NCBI RefSeq assembly: GCF_963667685.1
Contig: NZ_OY763930.1
Coordinates: 679,001 to 743,000, forward strand
Length of the DNA: 64,000 nucleotides
Source: Maridesulfovibrio sp.
Lineage (GTDB): Bacteria; Desulfobacterota; Desulfovibrionia; Desulfovibrionales; Desulfovibrionaceae
Direction: 5' to 3'
In this document: in pieces, positions 53,402 through 61,928 of the stretch
How the letters are laid out: every line of letters starts with the position of its first letter
How positions within the stretch are numbered: position 1 is the stretch's first letter
Position numbers and translations under genes: made by a program
Notes under the pieces: generated by a model
What the model saw: the letters and a program-made list of their open reading frames with translations, nothing else
What the model was told of the DNA's origin: nothing
Databases searched by the model: none

Positions 53402-55249
53402 GTGACTAAACTTATCCAAAACGAAAAAATACGAAATATAGCTATCATAGCACACGTTGACCATGGCAAGACAACCCTGGTTGACGGAATGTTCAAACAA
53501 AGCGGTCTGTTCCGCGAAGGGCAGGAAGTTGACGACCGCCTCATGGACAGCATGGACCTTGAACGTGAACGCGGGATTACCATCGCTGCCAAAAACTGTG
53601 CTGTTGACTGGAAAGGCGTAAAAATCAACATCATCGACACCCCCGGCCACGCCGACTTCGGTGGTGAAGTTGAACGCTCCCTGTCCATGGCCGACGGTGC
53701 AATCCTGCTTGTTGACGCTTCCGAGGGTCCCCTGCCCCAGACCCGTTTCGTACTCAAAAAAGCACTCGAAGCCGGCCTGAAAATCATCGTTGTCATCAAC
53801 AAGATTGACCGTGCTGACGCCCGCCCGGGCGAGGTCCTCGACGAAGTATACGACCTCTTCATCGATCTCGACGCCAACGAAGAACAGCTCGAATTTCCCC
53901 TGCTTTACGCAATCGGCCGCGACGGAATCGCGCAGGAAACCCTCGAAGAAAAAGGTGAAAACCTGCACCCGCTCATGGACCTCGTTCTTGCACAGGTTCC
54001 CGGTCCTTCTTACAATGAAGATGAACCTTTCCAGATGCTCGTATCCGACCTTGGTTACTCCGACTACCTCGGCCGTCTGGCCATCGGTAAAGTCATCCAC
54101 GGGGAAGCCAAACAGAACGAGCCCCTGCTCTGCATCAATGAAAAAGGTGAGCACGTTTCCCTGCGCCTGACCAAAATCCAGACTTACGACGGTCCCTCAT
54201 TTGCTGAAACAAATATCGCCAACCCCGGTGATATTGTAGTTGTTTCCGGTATTGAGGCCATCACCATCGGTGACACCATCTGCACAAAGGAAGCGCCGAA
54301 AGCACTGCCCCGTATTACCGTTGATGAACCTACCGTTTCCATGCGCTTCACCATCAACACCTCGCCTATGGCAGGACTTGAAGGCAAGCTGGTCCAGTCC
54401 TCCAGAATCCGCGAAAGACTGCATAAGGAAACTCTGCTCAACGTTGCCGTAAAAGTTGAAGAGAGCGAAGAAAAAGACAGTTTCATCGTTAAGGGACGCG
54501 GTGAATTCCAGTTGGCGATCCTCATCGAGACCATGCGCCGTGAAGGATTTGAACTTTCCGTAGGACGTCCTGAAGTAATCTTTAAAGAAGAAAACGGACA
54601 GAAGCTTGAGCCTATGGAACAGGTCTTCATTGATTGTGAAGAAGCATTCCTCGGCGTGGTTACTGAAAAGCTTTCCACCCGCAAGGGCAAAATGACCAAC
54701 CTGGTCAATAACGGTAAAGGCCGTGTGCGTATGGAATTTTCCGCGCCTTCACGCGCTCTTATCGGCTACCGTGACGAGTTCCTGACCGACACCAAAGGTA
54801 CCGGTATCCTGAACTCCCTTTTCGCCGGTTACGAACCTTACCGTGGAGATTTCCCTTCACGTTATACAGGTTCCCTCGTTTCCGACCGTGCTGGTAAAGG
54901 CGTACCTTACGCCATCTTCAACCTTGAGCCGCGCGGTGAAATGTTCATCGAGCCGGGTGATCCTGTTTATGAAGGTATGATCGTAGGTGAGCACAACAGG
55001 GATAATGATATCAACATCAACCCTACCAAAGAGAAAAAACTCACCAACATGCGAGCTTCCGGTAAGGACGAGGCTGTTATACTGACCCCGATACGTCCAA
55101 TGACCCTTGAACGGGCCATGCACTTCATCCGCGACGATGAACTGATCGAAGTCACACCGGAATCCATCCGTCTGCGCAAAGTCGAGCTTTCCGCTGCCAA
55201 GCGCCACATGAGCCGTGGTAAACAGCTTAAAGCCTCCGGCCAGAAATAA
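53402..55249 (+). CDS. typA: Translational GTPase TypA/BipA
   Basis: A 615-residue ribosome-associated GTPase. A GTG start at 53402 has GGAGGAATCC directly upstream; the open frame upstream from a GTG at 53357 would add 15 residues and has no such site. G1 AHVDHGKTTL, G2 RERGITIAAKN, G3 DTPGHADFGGEVERSLSMAD and G4 NKIDR are present, followed by the EF-G-like beta barrel, domain V (GRGEFQLAILIETMRREGFE) and the BipA-specific C-terminus (IGYRDEFLTDTKGTGILNSLF, TNMRASGKDE). It assists ribosome assembly and stress-related translation. Terminator at 55272. Confidence 0.97.
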   Translation: MTKLIQNEKIRNIAIIAHVDHGKTTLVDGMFKQSGLFREGQEVDDRLMDSMDLERERGITIAAKNCAVDWKGVKINIIDTPGHADFGGEVERSLSMADGAILLVDASEGPLPQTRFVLKKALEAGLKIIVVINKIDRADARPGEVLDEVYDLFIDLDANEEQLEFPLLYAIGRDGIAQETLEEKGENLHPLMDLVLAQVPGPSYNEDEPFQMLVSDLGYSDYLGRLAIGKVIHGEAKQNEPLLCINEKGEHVSLRLTKIQTYDGPSFAETNIANPGDIVVVSGIEAITIGDTICTKEAPKALPRITVDEPTVSMRFTINTSPMAGLEGKLVQSSRIRERLHKETLLNVAVKVEESEEKDSFIVKGRGEFQLAILIETMRREGFELSVGRPEVIFKEENGQKLEPMEQVFIDCEEAFLGVVTEKLSTRKGKMTNLVNNGKGRVRMEFSAPSRALIGYRDEFLTDTKGTGILNSLFAGYEPYRGDFPSRYTGSLVSDRAGKGVPYAIFNLEPRGEMFIEPGDPVYEGMIVGEHNRDNDININPTKEKKLTNMRASGKDEAVILTPIRPMTLERAMHFIRDDELIEVTPESIRLRKVELSAAKRHMSRGKQLKASGQK

Positions 55250-55271
55250 ACTACTTCCATACAAATTCAAT

Positions 55272-55310
55272 AAGCCGGGGAAAGTCTTACTTATGACTTT
55301 CCCCGGCTTT
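55272..55310. terminator. Terminator of typA
   Basis: aagccggggaaagtc / gactttccccggctt forms a 15-bp stem with a nine-base loop, between the convergent typA and PAS kinase genes. Confidence 0.93.
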
Positions 55311-55351
55311 CCCTATTTTGCCAACTTCCCTTTGGCCATATTTGCGAGAGA

Positions 55352-57283
55352 CTAAACCTGCTCCAGAGAAAATATGTCTGGAACAGATCCACGGGGAATC
55401 TGAATAATAAACCTTGTTCCCCTACCCGGCTCGGAATCAATTCTAATGGTTCCACCATGATTGCGGGTGATAATGAAATACGCCACGGATAGTCCTAAAC
55501 CGCTCCTTCCACGTCCACCTGAACTGAAAAACGGCTCAAATGCTCTTTTGCGAGCATACGCATCCATTCCCGGACCGTTGTCCTCCACTTCAATATTCAG
55601 ATAAGCACTGTTTGAAGAACACCTTATCACGATTTGCGGTTCTTTACCCGAAACACCGGCATCGATCATGGACTGAGCTGAATTATTGATCAAGTTTAGC
55701 AGAACCTGCTCCAACTCAGCTGCAAAACAAAGGACTTTAGGCAGTTCGTCCTGAATATCCAAAACAAATTTTATTTTCCGAAAATCACACCCTTCACCAT
55801 TGCAAAGCTCTTTATCGGCAAGTTCAATGACCTGATCTACAATACTCGCTATGCAGCAATAATCCTTTTTATTCTCTGACCTGCGACTAAAATTAAGCAT
55901 GTTCACAATTACTTTAGCCGCGCGGCCACCAGCCTCTTTTATCTCTTCAACCAGGGTCAGAATCTTGCGTTCCCGAAGATACCTGCGGACAGACTCAAGC
56001 GGAACACCCATCTTTTCTGCGGTTTCAATGTTTGCAGGCAAATCCGGAGAAATTCTGCGTTCTATATTCTGGGCCGACTGAATGATAATACCTAACGGAT
56101 TATTTATTTCATGGCTCATGCTTGCAGAAAGACTGGCCACTGTTGTCATCTTCTCGGACTGGATCATCAGCTCCTGAATTTTCATTTTATGGGAATAATC
56201 TCGCAGCACACCGACCATGCGCACAGGCCTGCCGCTGGCGTTGAGCACAAAGCTGCCTTCATCCTCAACATAAAGATAACTGCCATCCTTACGCTTGAAT
56301 CTGTAAACGGAAACAAACGGTCGTCCTTTACTGAGACAATCCTGCAACTCTGAAATAACGGAATTGCGATCGTCAAGGTGAATACCATCCTCCCAGCCCT
56401 GCAGGTCCACAGACTGAAATTCTGATTCCTCATACCCGGTGATTTCCCGGACAGCCCCGGACCAGACCAGTTTACCGCTTGCAATATCCAAATCATAAAC
56501 AAGCTGTCCGGTTTTCTCAGCCATCAAACGGTAGCGGTCCTCACTCTGATGCAGAGCCTGCTCAGCCAGCATAAGCGGAGTAACGTCAGTAATAAAACCT
56601 TCAAGAAACCCTTCCCCATCATCACCGGTGGTCTCCACTCCCTTCTCCCAGACCCACTTCTCATCACCGGAAGCAGTCCTGATCTTATAAATCATTTCAA
56701 ATGGTTCTCTGTCATGTACGGCTTCCTGTACGCACTCCCAGACATGTGCCCGGTATTGGGGCAGAATGATATCAGAATAGGAAAGTTCACTATTATCCAA
56801 TAGCGAATCAACTTCATAACCGGTCAATTCAAAACAGCCATGACTAATAAAATCCATAGTCCAATTTACATCATTACGGCAGCGGTAAACCATACCTGGC
56901 AAATTACCCAGCAGAGTTGACAGAAAATTCTCGTTCTCATCAGAGATATTCAAAACTAAAGATTTAGCGCTGACCTCCATCCTGCCTTTAAGAATAATCA
57001 GTCCGGAATCTTCATGGAAAATGCCCTTCCAACAGATAACACCTTCCTCACATGTTGATTCAAAATGACCGGCCGGCAAGGGATCTTCCTCTATGACCCT
57101 ATCGACAAATGCACTCAGATTACTTAGCAGCCTGCCGTTTTGTACCCCAAGATACTCCCCGGCGGTCAGATAGCCGGAAACAGCCGCAGCTTTTTCCCCG
57201 CCAACAAAGACAACCCGTTTATTATCATCAAGGCCGACCACGACTCCGGGATAATCCTGAGCCAGAAACTCAAGCCCCTGCAT
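55352..57283 (-). CDS. Cytoplasmic multi-PAS sensor histidine kinase
   Basis: A ~643-residue soluble kinase from the ATG at 57283 (AAGGA seven bases upstream; ATG at 57307 is an alternative). A first PAS-like segment covers ~1-105, a second PAS with PAC (FLSTLLGNLPGMVYRCR, then VETTGDDGEGFLEGFI) ~125-255 and a third (YRLMAEKTGQLVYDLD) ~260-380. Then come IQSEKMTTVASLSASMSHEINNPLGI with phospho-His near 410 and NLINNSAQSM, DNGPGMD, RGRSGLGLSVAYF. The connector (residues before the ATPase) has GCDFRKIKFVL, a block also found in the kinases at 1188 and 4313. No receiver is adjacent. Confidence 0.92.
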   Translation of the reverse strand: MQGLEFLAQDYPGVVVGLDDNKRVVFVGGEKAAAVSGYLTAGEYLGVQNGRLLSNLSAFVDRVIEEDPLPAGHFESTCEEGVICWKGIFHEDSGLIILKGRMEVSAKSLVLNISDENENFLSTLLGNLPGMVYRCRNDVNWTMDFISHGCFELTGYEVDSLLDNSELSYSDIILPQYRAHVWECVQEAVHDREPFEMIYKIRTASGDEKWVWEKGVETTGDDGEGFLEGFITDVTPLMLAEQALHQSEDRYRLMAEKTGQLVYDLDIASGKLVWSGAVREITGYEESEFQSVDLQGWEDGIHLDDRNSVISELQDCLSKGRPFVSVYRFKRKDGSYLYVEDEGSFVLNASGRPVRMVGVLRDYSHKMKIQELMIQSEKMTTVASLSASMSHEINNPLGIIIQSAQNIERRISPDLPANIETAEKMGVPLESVRRYLRERKILTLVEEIKEAGGRAAKVIVNMLNFSRRSENKKDYCCIASIVDQVIELADKELCNGEGCDFRKIKFVLDIQDELPKVLCFAAELEQVLLNLINNSAQSMIDAGVSGKEPQIVIRCSSNSAYLNIEVEDNGPGMDAYARKRAFEPFFSSGGRGRSGLGLSVAYFIITRNHGGTIRIDSEPGRGTRFIIQIPRGSVPDIFSLEQV

Positions 57284-57479
57284 TATATATCCTTCTAATA
57301 TAACCATGTTCGAAGCACCCTCCAAAGCAATTGATGCACAAACACAGTTCCACCATATCACACCCTACACATAATAACAGATCATTTTATTTATTCTGGT
57401 CCAGCTGTTCACAGTTGTTGCCTTCACAGACTTCATGCGCTACCAGATTCGCATACTCTACTTTCACGGAGAATTTAAA

Positions 57480-58490
57480 ATGGGTTCAAATAATATTTCT
57501 GGAGAAGTGATCCTGATCTTTACTGGTGGAACCATCGGCATGAGTGAAAAGCCTGATGCCGGGGGAGTAGTACCGGATGATAATTTCACAAAACTGCTTA
57601 ACGAAATCACCCCTGACGGTCACGACATAAAAATACGGCCGATACTCTGGTCTGATATCCCCAGTCCGCACATGTGCCCGGAAAAGATGCTCAATCTGGC
57701 CCATGACGTGGAAAATCTTCTTGCCGAGGAGCAGGTGCTTGGCGCAGTCATCCTGCATGGAACAGATCTTATGGCAGAGACGGCATACGTGCTGGACATG
57801 ACCGTCTGTTCGCCGAAACCGGTCGTCCTAACAGGAGCCATGCGCTATTTCAATGAATCAGGCTACGACGGCATACGCAACCTTGTTGATGCCATCCGCA
57901 CCTGCCTGCTGCCTCCGCCGGAAGGAACAGATGTCATCATTCAGATGGCAGACAAACTCTTCTCCGCAAAGAACGCCATCAAATCAAGCTCCCTAAACGT
58001 CGACCCATTCATCGGCCAGAATACAGGTAGAATCGGTTTCATTGCCGGGGAATCAGTTATTCTTACCCGCGCCAAACCGGGCCGCAGACCACGGCTGAAC
58101 TTCCCGGTAACAGCTATGGCCGATAAAGTTTACCTTGTTGGCTGCCATCCGGGAATGGATTCCACCGTACTTGAAAAGCTTTTGGAAAGCGGAGCAAAGG
58201 GTGTAGTGCTGGAAGGATTCGGAGCCGGGAACACTCCTCCCGGAATAGTACCCGGAATAGAAAAATGCATTGCAGCAGGAATCCCGGTAGTACTCTGTAC
58301 CCGATGCGTTGAAGGCGGGGTTTGGCCTATCTATGCCTATCCGGGCGGAGCCGCCAATCTTAAGCAGAAAGGGGTTATAATTGCAGGCGGTCTGTCGGCC
58401 CTTAAAGCAACCCTGCTCCTGCAAATGCTGCTGGGGTCGGGCTGTCCATGCAGCAGTATTGAAGAAATTTTTGCTGAAGAAAGTGTGTAA
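57480..58490 (+). CDS. Asparaginase family protein (type I-like)
   Basis: A 336-residue enzyme. The ATG at 57480 has GGAG ten bases upstream; the in-frame ATG at 57435 would add 15 residues. The first catalytic Thr is in FTGGTIGM, and the second motif reads HGTDLMAETAYVLDM where most members have HGTDTM; a Leu replaces the second-motif Thr, though the Asp is kept. Further blocks are VVLTGAMRYFNESGYDGIRN and EGFGAGNTPPG. The replaced residue may change activity or specificity. It is divergent from the PAS kinase and ends in a terminator. The likely reaction is hydrolysis of asparagine to aspartate and ammonia. Confidence 0.9.
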   Translation: MGSNNISGEVILIFTGGTIGMSEKPDAGGVVPDDNFTKLLNEITPDGHDIKIRPILWSDIPSPHMCPEKMLNLAHDVENLLAEEQVLGAVILHGTDLMAETAYVLDMTVCSPKPVVLTGAMRYFNESGYDGIRNLVDAIRTCLLPPPEGTDVIIQMADKLFSAKNAIKSSSLNVDPFIGQNTGRIGFIAGESVILTRAKPGRRPRLNFPVTAMADKVYLVGCHPGMDSTVLEKLLESGAKGVVLEGFGAGNTPPGIVPGIEKCIAAGIPVVLCTRCVEGGVWPIYAYPGGAANLKQKGVIIAGGLSALKATLLLQMLLGSGCPCSSIEEIFAEESV

Positions 58491-58492
58491 TA

Positions 58493-58526
58493 AAAAATCC
58501 CCGACTTAGTCGGGGATTTTTTATTA
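58493..58526. terminator. Terminator of the asparaginase and parvulin genes
   Basis: aatccccgact / agtcggggatt forms an 11-bp stem with a two-base loop, with T and A runs on either side, between convergent genes. Confidence 0.93.
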
Positions 58527-58543
58527 CAAGAATGAAGATTTGT

Positions 58544-58825
58544 TTAGTCTTCGCGACTATCAATTATCAGCAGGTGATAACCGAATTGTGTTTTTACCGG
58601 GCCATGAACTTCGCCAACGGCTTCATTGAACACAACGGTATCAAATTCCGGGACCATCTGTCCGGGACGGAACTCACCCAAATTGCCGCCTTGCTGTCCA
58701 GAAGGGCAGCTAGAATGCTTTTTTGCCAGTTCACCAAAATCTGCGCCGTCCTGAATTTGTTTTTTCAGGTCCAGACAGGTTTGTTCATCACTAACCAAAA
58801 GATGGCGGGCAGATGCTTTTGCCAT
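58544..58825 (-). CDS. Parvulin-type peptidyl-prolyl isomerase
   Basis: A 93-residue single-domain parvulin like E. coli PpiC. Blocks are [44 protein letters not shown], and [13 protein letters not shown] at the end, covering the active-site residues (His near 8, Cys near 40, Met/Phe near 57, His near 86). No signal peptide, so it is cytoplasmic and may assist folding. It is monocistronic, between a terminator and a 290-base spacer that contains a second hairpin at 59011-59045. Confidence 0.95.
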   Translation of the reverse strand: MAKASARHLLVSDEQTCLDLKKQIQDGADFGELAKKHSSCPSGQQGGNLGEFRPGQMVPEFDTVVFNEAVGEVHGPVKTQFGYHLLIIDSRED

Positions 58826-59010
58826 GTGTGTACTCCTACAAGCTTAAATATAAGATTTTTAATAAACCATGTAATCTTGCCGTTGCGATTTACTACATCG
58901 CAAATAATAAAACTTGCATGAATACACGTGAACTGCAAGGTGAAATGCTACACCCTAATTAGGGGAATACCTCCCTGATTCAAAAACACGGAAATATATT
59001 TCACTCAAAA

Positions 59011-59045
59011 AAATCCCCCTGTTCTACAAGTAGAACAGGGGGAAT
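59011..59045. terminator. Terminator of pepA
   Basis: aatccccctgttctac / gtagaacaggggga forms a ~14-bp stem with a two- to three-base loop. It lies 70 bases past the pepA stop. The rest of 58826-59115 holds nothing recognisable. Confidence 0.88.
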
Positions 59046-59115
59046 GATTCGATCAATGCGTTTTCTTAAACATTTATGCATAACTTCTTGGGTAAACCGG
59101 ATTTTTTCCTTCTGA

Positions 59116-60621
59116 CTACATGTCTTCGAGATCAATGCGCTCCGCAATCTCCACCAGCGTGCGTACACCGAACCCGGTCCCTCCGGCAGACCCTGCAGGA
59201 GTCTTTTTCTTTCTCCAGGCAGGTCCTGCAATATCAAGATGCGCCCAAGGAGTATCTTCGGGAACGAATTCCTTGAGAAACATCCCGGCATGAATGGTCA
59301 TGCCTTCGCGGGAGCCCACATTTTTCAAGTCTGCAACCTCGCTCTTAAGCTCTTCTTTATAGATATCCCAGAGCGGCATAGGCCAAAACCGCTCTCCCAC
59401 GCTCATTCCGGCATCAATGACCAGATTCTGCATAAGCGAGGAGTTATCCATAACCGCCGCAACATTCCATCCAAAGGCCACAATGCATCCACCGGTCAGT
59501 GTAGCCAGATCGATGATCGCCGCTGGTTCGTACTGCGCTGAATACGCTATGGCATCACAAAGCAGCAAACGTCCTTCGGCATCGGTATTCAAAATCTCGA
59601 TTGTCTTACCTGAAAAAGAAGTAACAACCTCGCCCGGACGGGTCGCATTGGCATCCGGCATGTTATCTGCGCAAGGCAGAATGCCTACAATTGGCAGATC
59701 AGGCTTTATCTCACCGATCGCCCGGAAAAAACCGAGAATCGCCGCAGCTCCGGCCATATCACACTTCATATCTTCGATGAATCCGGTCGGCTTCAATGAA
59801 ATCCCTCCGGTATCGAAAGTCACCCCCTTACCTATCAGCACCAGCGGCTTTTGCCCTTCACGATCCTTAGGGCAGTATTCGAGGGTAATCATGCGCGGTT
59901 CTTCATTGGAACCACGAAAGACCGATGCATAAGCGCCCATGCCCTTATCAATAATTTCTTTACGTTTCATGGCCTTGAATTTAAATCCAAACTGCTTGGC
60001 CATTTTCTTTGCTTCATCAGCTAGATAAACAGGAGTAGCAACATTTGGTGGAAGATTGACCAGATCGCGGGCATAGATGAGGCCCTGCCCTATCGCGAGT
60101 CCCCTTGAGAGCATTTCATCCAGATGGCCCGGGGGTTCTTCTTCTGTCAGAAAACGAATTGTTTCCGGCAGATCCTTGGTCTCGTCTTTCTTTGATTTGA
60201 ACTGGTCAAAGGAATACAGACCTTCCATGACAGCAATAACAAAATGCTGCAGCTTATCTTCAAGTCCCAGTCCCTCAAAAGCCACAAGCGGCACTCCAAC
60301 AGTGCGGAATTTAAGCTCCCGGCATTTATGCATGGCAGAACCAACAGCCTGTAAAAACTGCTCCACGCCGAATTCTTTTTCTTCACCGAGGCCGACCAAC
60401 AGCACACGCTGTACGGAAGTTCCGGAACCATAAACGACAGCTGATCCGCCAAGTTCACCGGAAAAATCCCCAAGAGCAGGAGATCCGGCAACCCAATCCG
60501 CTTCAGCAGCCATCCATGAAGAAAACCCGGAAAGATACTCGTCGGCACCTTTAAACGCAAAAAAGATTACCGCGTCCGCAGACCATGCAGAGGCAGGCTC
60601 ATTGACAATGCTGAATTCCAT
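59116..60621 (-). CDS. pepA: Leucyl aminopeptidase (cytosol aminopeptidase, M17)
   Basis: A 501-residue two-metal aminopeptidase. The N-terminal ~170 residues form the variable domain. The catalytic domain has VLIGKGVTFDTGGISLKP (Lys and Asp metal ligands), KCDMAGAAAILGFF, ILPCADNMPDANATRPGEVV and the family signature NTDAEGRLLLCDA (~ residues 340-352). It removes N-terminal residues from peptides and, in E. coli, also acts as a DNA-binding regulator. It may help use peptides imported by the ABC system at 37-43 kb (inference). A hairpin follows it. Confidence 0.97.
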   Translation of the reverse strand: MEFSIVNEPASAWSADAVIFFAFKGADEYLSGFSSWMAAEADWVAGSPALGDFSGELGGSAVVYGSGTSVQRVLLVGLGEEKEFGVEQFLQAVGSAMHKCRELKFRTVGVPLVAFEGLGLEDKLQHFVIAVMEGLYSFDQFKSKKDETKDLPETIRFLTEEEPPGHLDEMLSRGLAIGQGLIYARDLVNLPPNVATPVYLADEAKKMAKQFGFKFKAMKRKEIIDKGMGAYASVFRGSNEEPRMITLEYCPKDREGQKPLVLIGKGVTFDTGGISLKPTGFIEDMKCDMAGAAAILGFFRAIGEIKPDLPIVGILPCADNMPDANATRPGEVVTSFSGKTIEILNTDAEGRLLLCDAIAYSAQYEPAAIIDLATLTGGCIVAFGWNVAAVMDNSSLMQNLVIDAGMSVGERFWPMPLWDIYKEELKSEVADLKNVGSREGMTIHAGMFLKEFVPEDTPWAHLDIAGPAWRKKKTPAGSAGGTGFGVRTLVEIAERIDLEDM

Positions 60622-60722
60622 ATACTGCTCCGTATCAAGTGCTGAAGTAAAACATGTTTAAGTTCTTCGAAACAAGATTACCGTATTTTAAAGAAGAAAT
60701 TAAATATAATTATCCCATAAAA

Positions 60723-61853
60723 TTAGTTAGGGCTGATCTGTTCAACAAAAGAAAATGTGCCGTTTTCGTATTTGACGATATCCACAGTTTTCATGGGGAC
60801 CCTTACTCCTTCAGGATAATCGAAATACCCGGTCACTCCTTTGAAACCCACTGTTTCGGCCAAGGCTACGCGGACCTTCTCGGGATCGGCAACCCCGGCA
60901 CGTTCGATGGCCTGTGCCAGAAGCATGACCGTATCATAGCCAAGGGCGGCAAAGCCTGATTCGGGTTCCTTTCCGAACATACGTGTATAGCTATCCACAA
61001 ATTCCTGAACCATTGGTTCCGGATTATCATATGCAACATGTGTGGCAAAATAGATGGAATGTGAGTACTCCTCCGGGATATCACGCAAACATGGAGTATC
61101 AAATCCATCACCGGAAACTATTGGCTGATTGAACCCGGCTTTGCGTAATTCGGTTATATATTTAGGAGCATCCGGGGGAATGGATGAGATAAAAATCAGA
61201 TCCATATCCTTGGATTTATTCTGAGGGCGGGGGTATTCATCTGTACCGGAATTATACCAGACCTCTTCCTCAACATTTCCGCCATACTTGCGGTAACGGC
61301 GCTTGAAATACTTTGACAAAGTCTTGGTGAATTCATTTGAAATATCCGTTCCTACAAAGCTGTGGGAAGTGTTCAACCTGCGTTTGGAAAACTTTGCAAC
61401 TGCACGGGCCTGCATGTTATCACCGAAAGCGGTCATGAAAAAATATTTGCCGTACATGTAAGGCAGGTTCTGCATGGTTGCCCCTGCGGTTATGAAAATA
61501 ACGTCATTCGCTGTAACCGGTGGAGCCGCAGACATGACATAATCAGTATCATTCAATCCGATCACAGCTACTATATCATCCTGTCCGGCCAGAGCTTCAG
61601 CGGCCATGGCCGTAGAATCAAGATTTGAGCGACAATCGGAAATAACAAGACTGAGCTTCCTGCCCAAGATGCCGCCGCCGGAATTGATTATATCCTTTGC
61701 CATCTCCATTCCCTGCATGCCGGGTCGATCAATGGCGGCCATTTCCCCGGTAAGGTTATAAAGCACTCCAACTTTGATTGTTTTATCGCCGGCAAAAGCC
61801 GAAGGGGATAAAATAAGCATAAAAAGCAGACAGAATGCTAAACGTAAACACAT
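60723..61853 (-). CDS. Branched-chain amino-acid-type ABC substrate-binding protein (Peripla_BP_6)
   Basis: A 376-residue exported protein. The ATG at 61853 has GGAGG upstream; an upstream ATG would add 19 residues lacking a signal-peptide look. Signal peptide 1-22 (CLLFMLILSPSAFAG). The mature protein follows the type I periplasmic fold: IKVGVLYNLTGEMAAIDRPGMQG, IVAVIGLNDTDYVM, and FAALGYDTVMLLAQAIERAG. No LivHMGF permease genes follow, so it may be a sensory partner. It is 75 bases downstream of the STAS-domain gene on the same strand and is probably cotranscribed. Confidence 0.88.
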   Translation of the reverse strand: MCLRLAFCLLFMLILSPSAFAGDKTIKVGVLYNLTGEMAAIDRPGMQGMEMAKDIINSGGGILGRKLSLVISDCRSNLDSTAMAAEALAGQDDIVAVIGLNDTDYVMSAAPPVTANDVIFITAGATMQNLPYMYGKYFFMTAFGDNMQARAVAKFSKRRLNTSHSFVGTDISNEFTKTLSKYFKRRYRKYGGNVEEEVWYNSGTDEYPRPQNKSKDMDLIFISSIPPDAPKYITELRKAGFNQPIVSGDGFDTPCLRDIPEEYSHSIYFATHVAYDNPEPMVQEFVDSYTRMFGKEPESGFAALGYDTVMLLAQAIERAGVADPEKVRVALAETVGFKGVTGYFDYPEGVRVPMKTVDIVKYENGTFSFVEQISPN

Positions 61854-61928
61854 ATATCCTCCTGAAACTAAAATACATTTGATTTGGTCAACTTTAAATT
61901 TTATCCGCAAATCCGGCTAGCAGAAAAT

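Noticed and set aside
53342-54154. 270-codon minus-strand frame opposite typA
   Set aside because: Fully antisense to the conserved GTPase domain and without motif.
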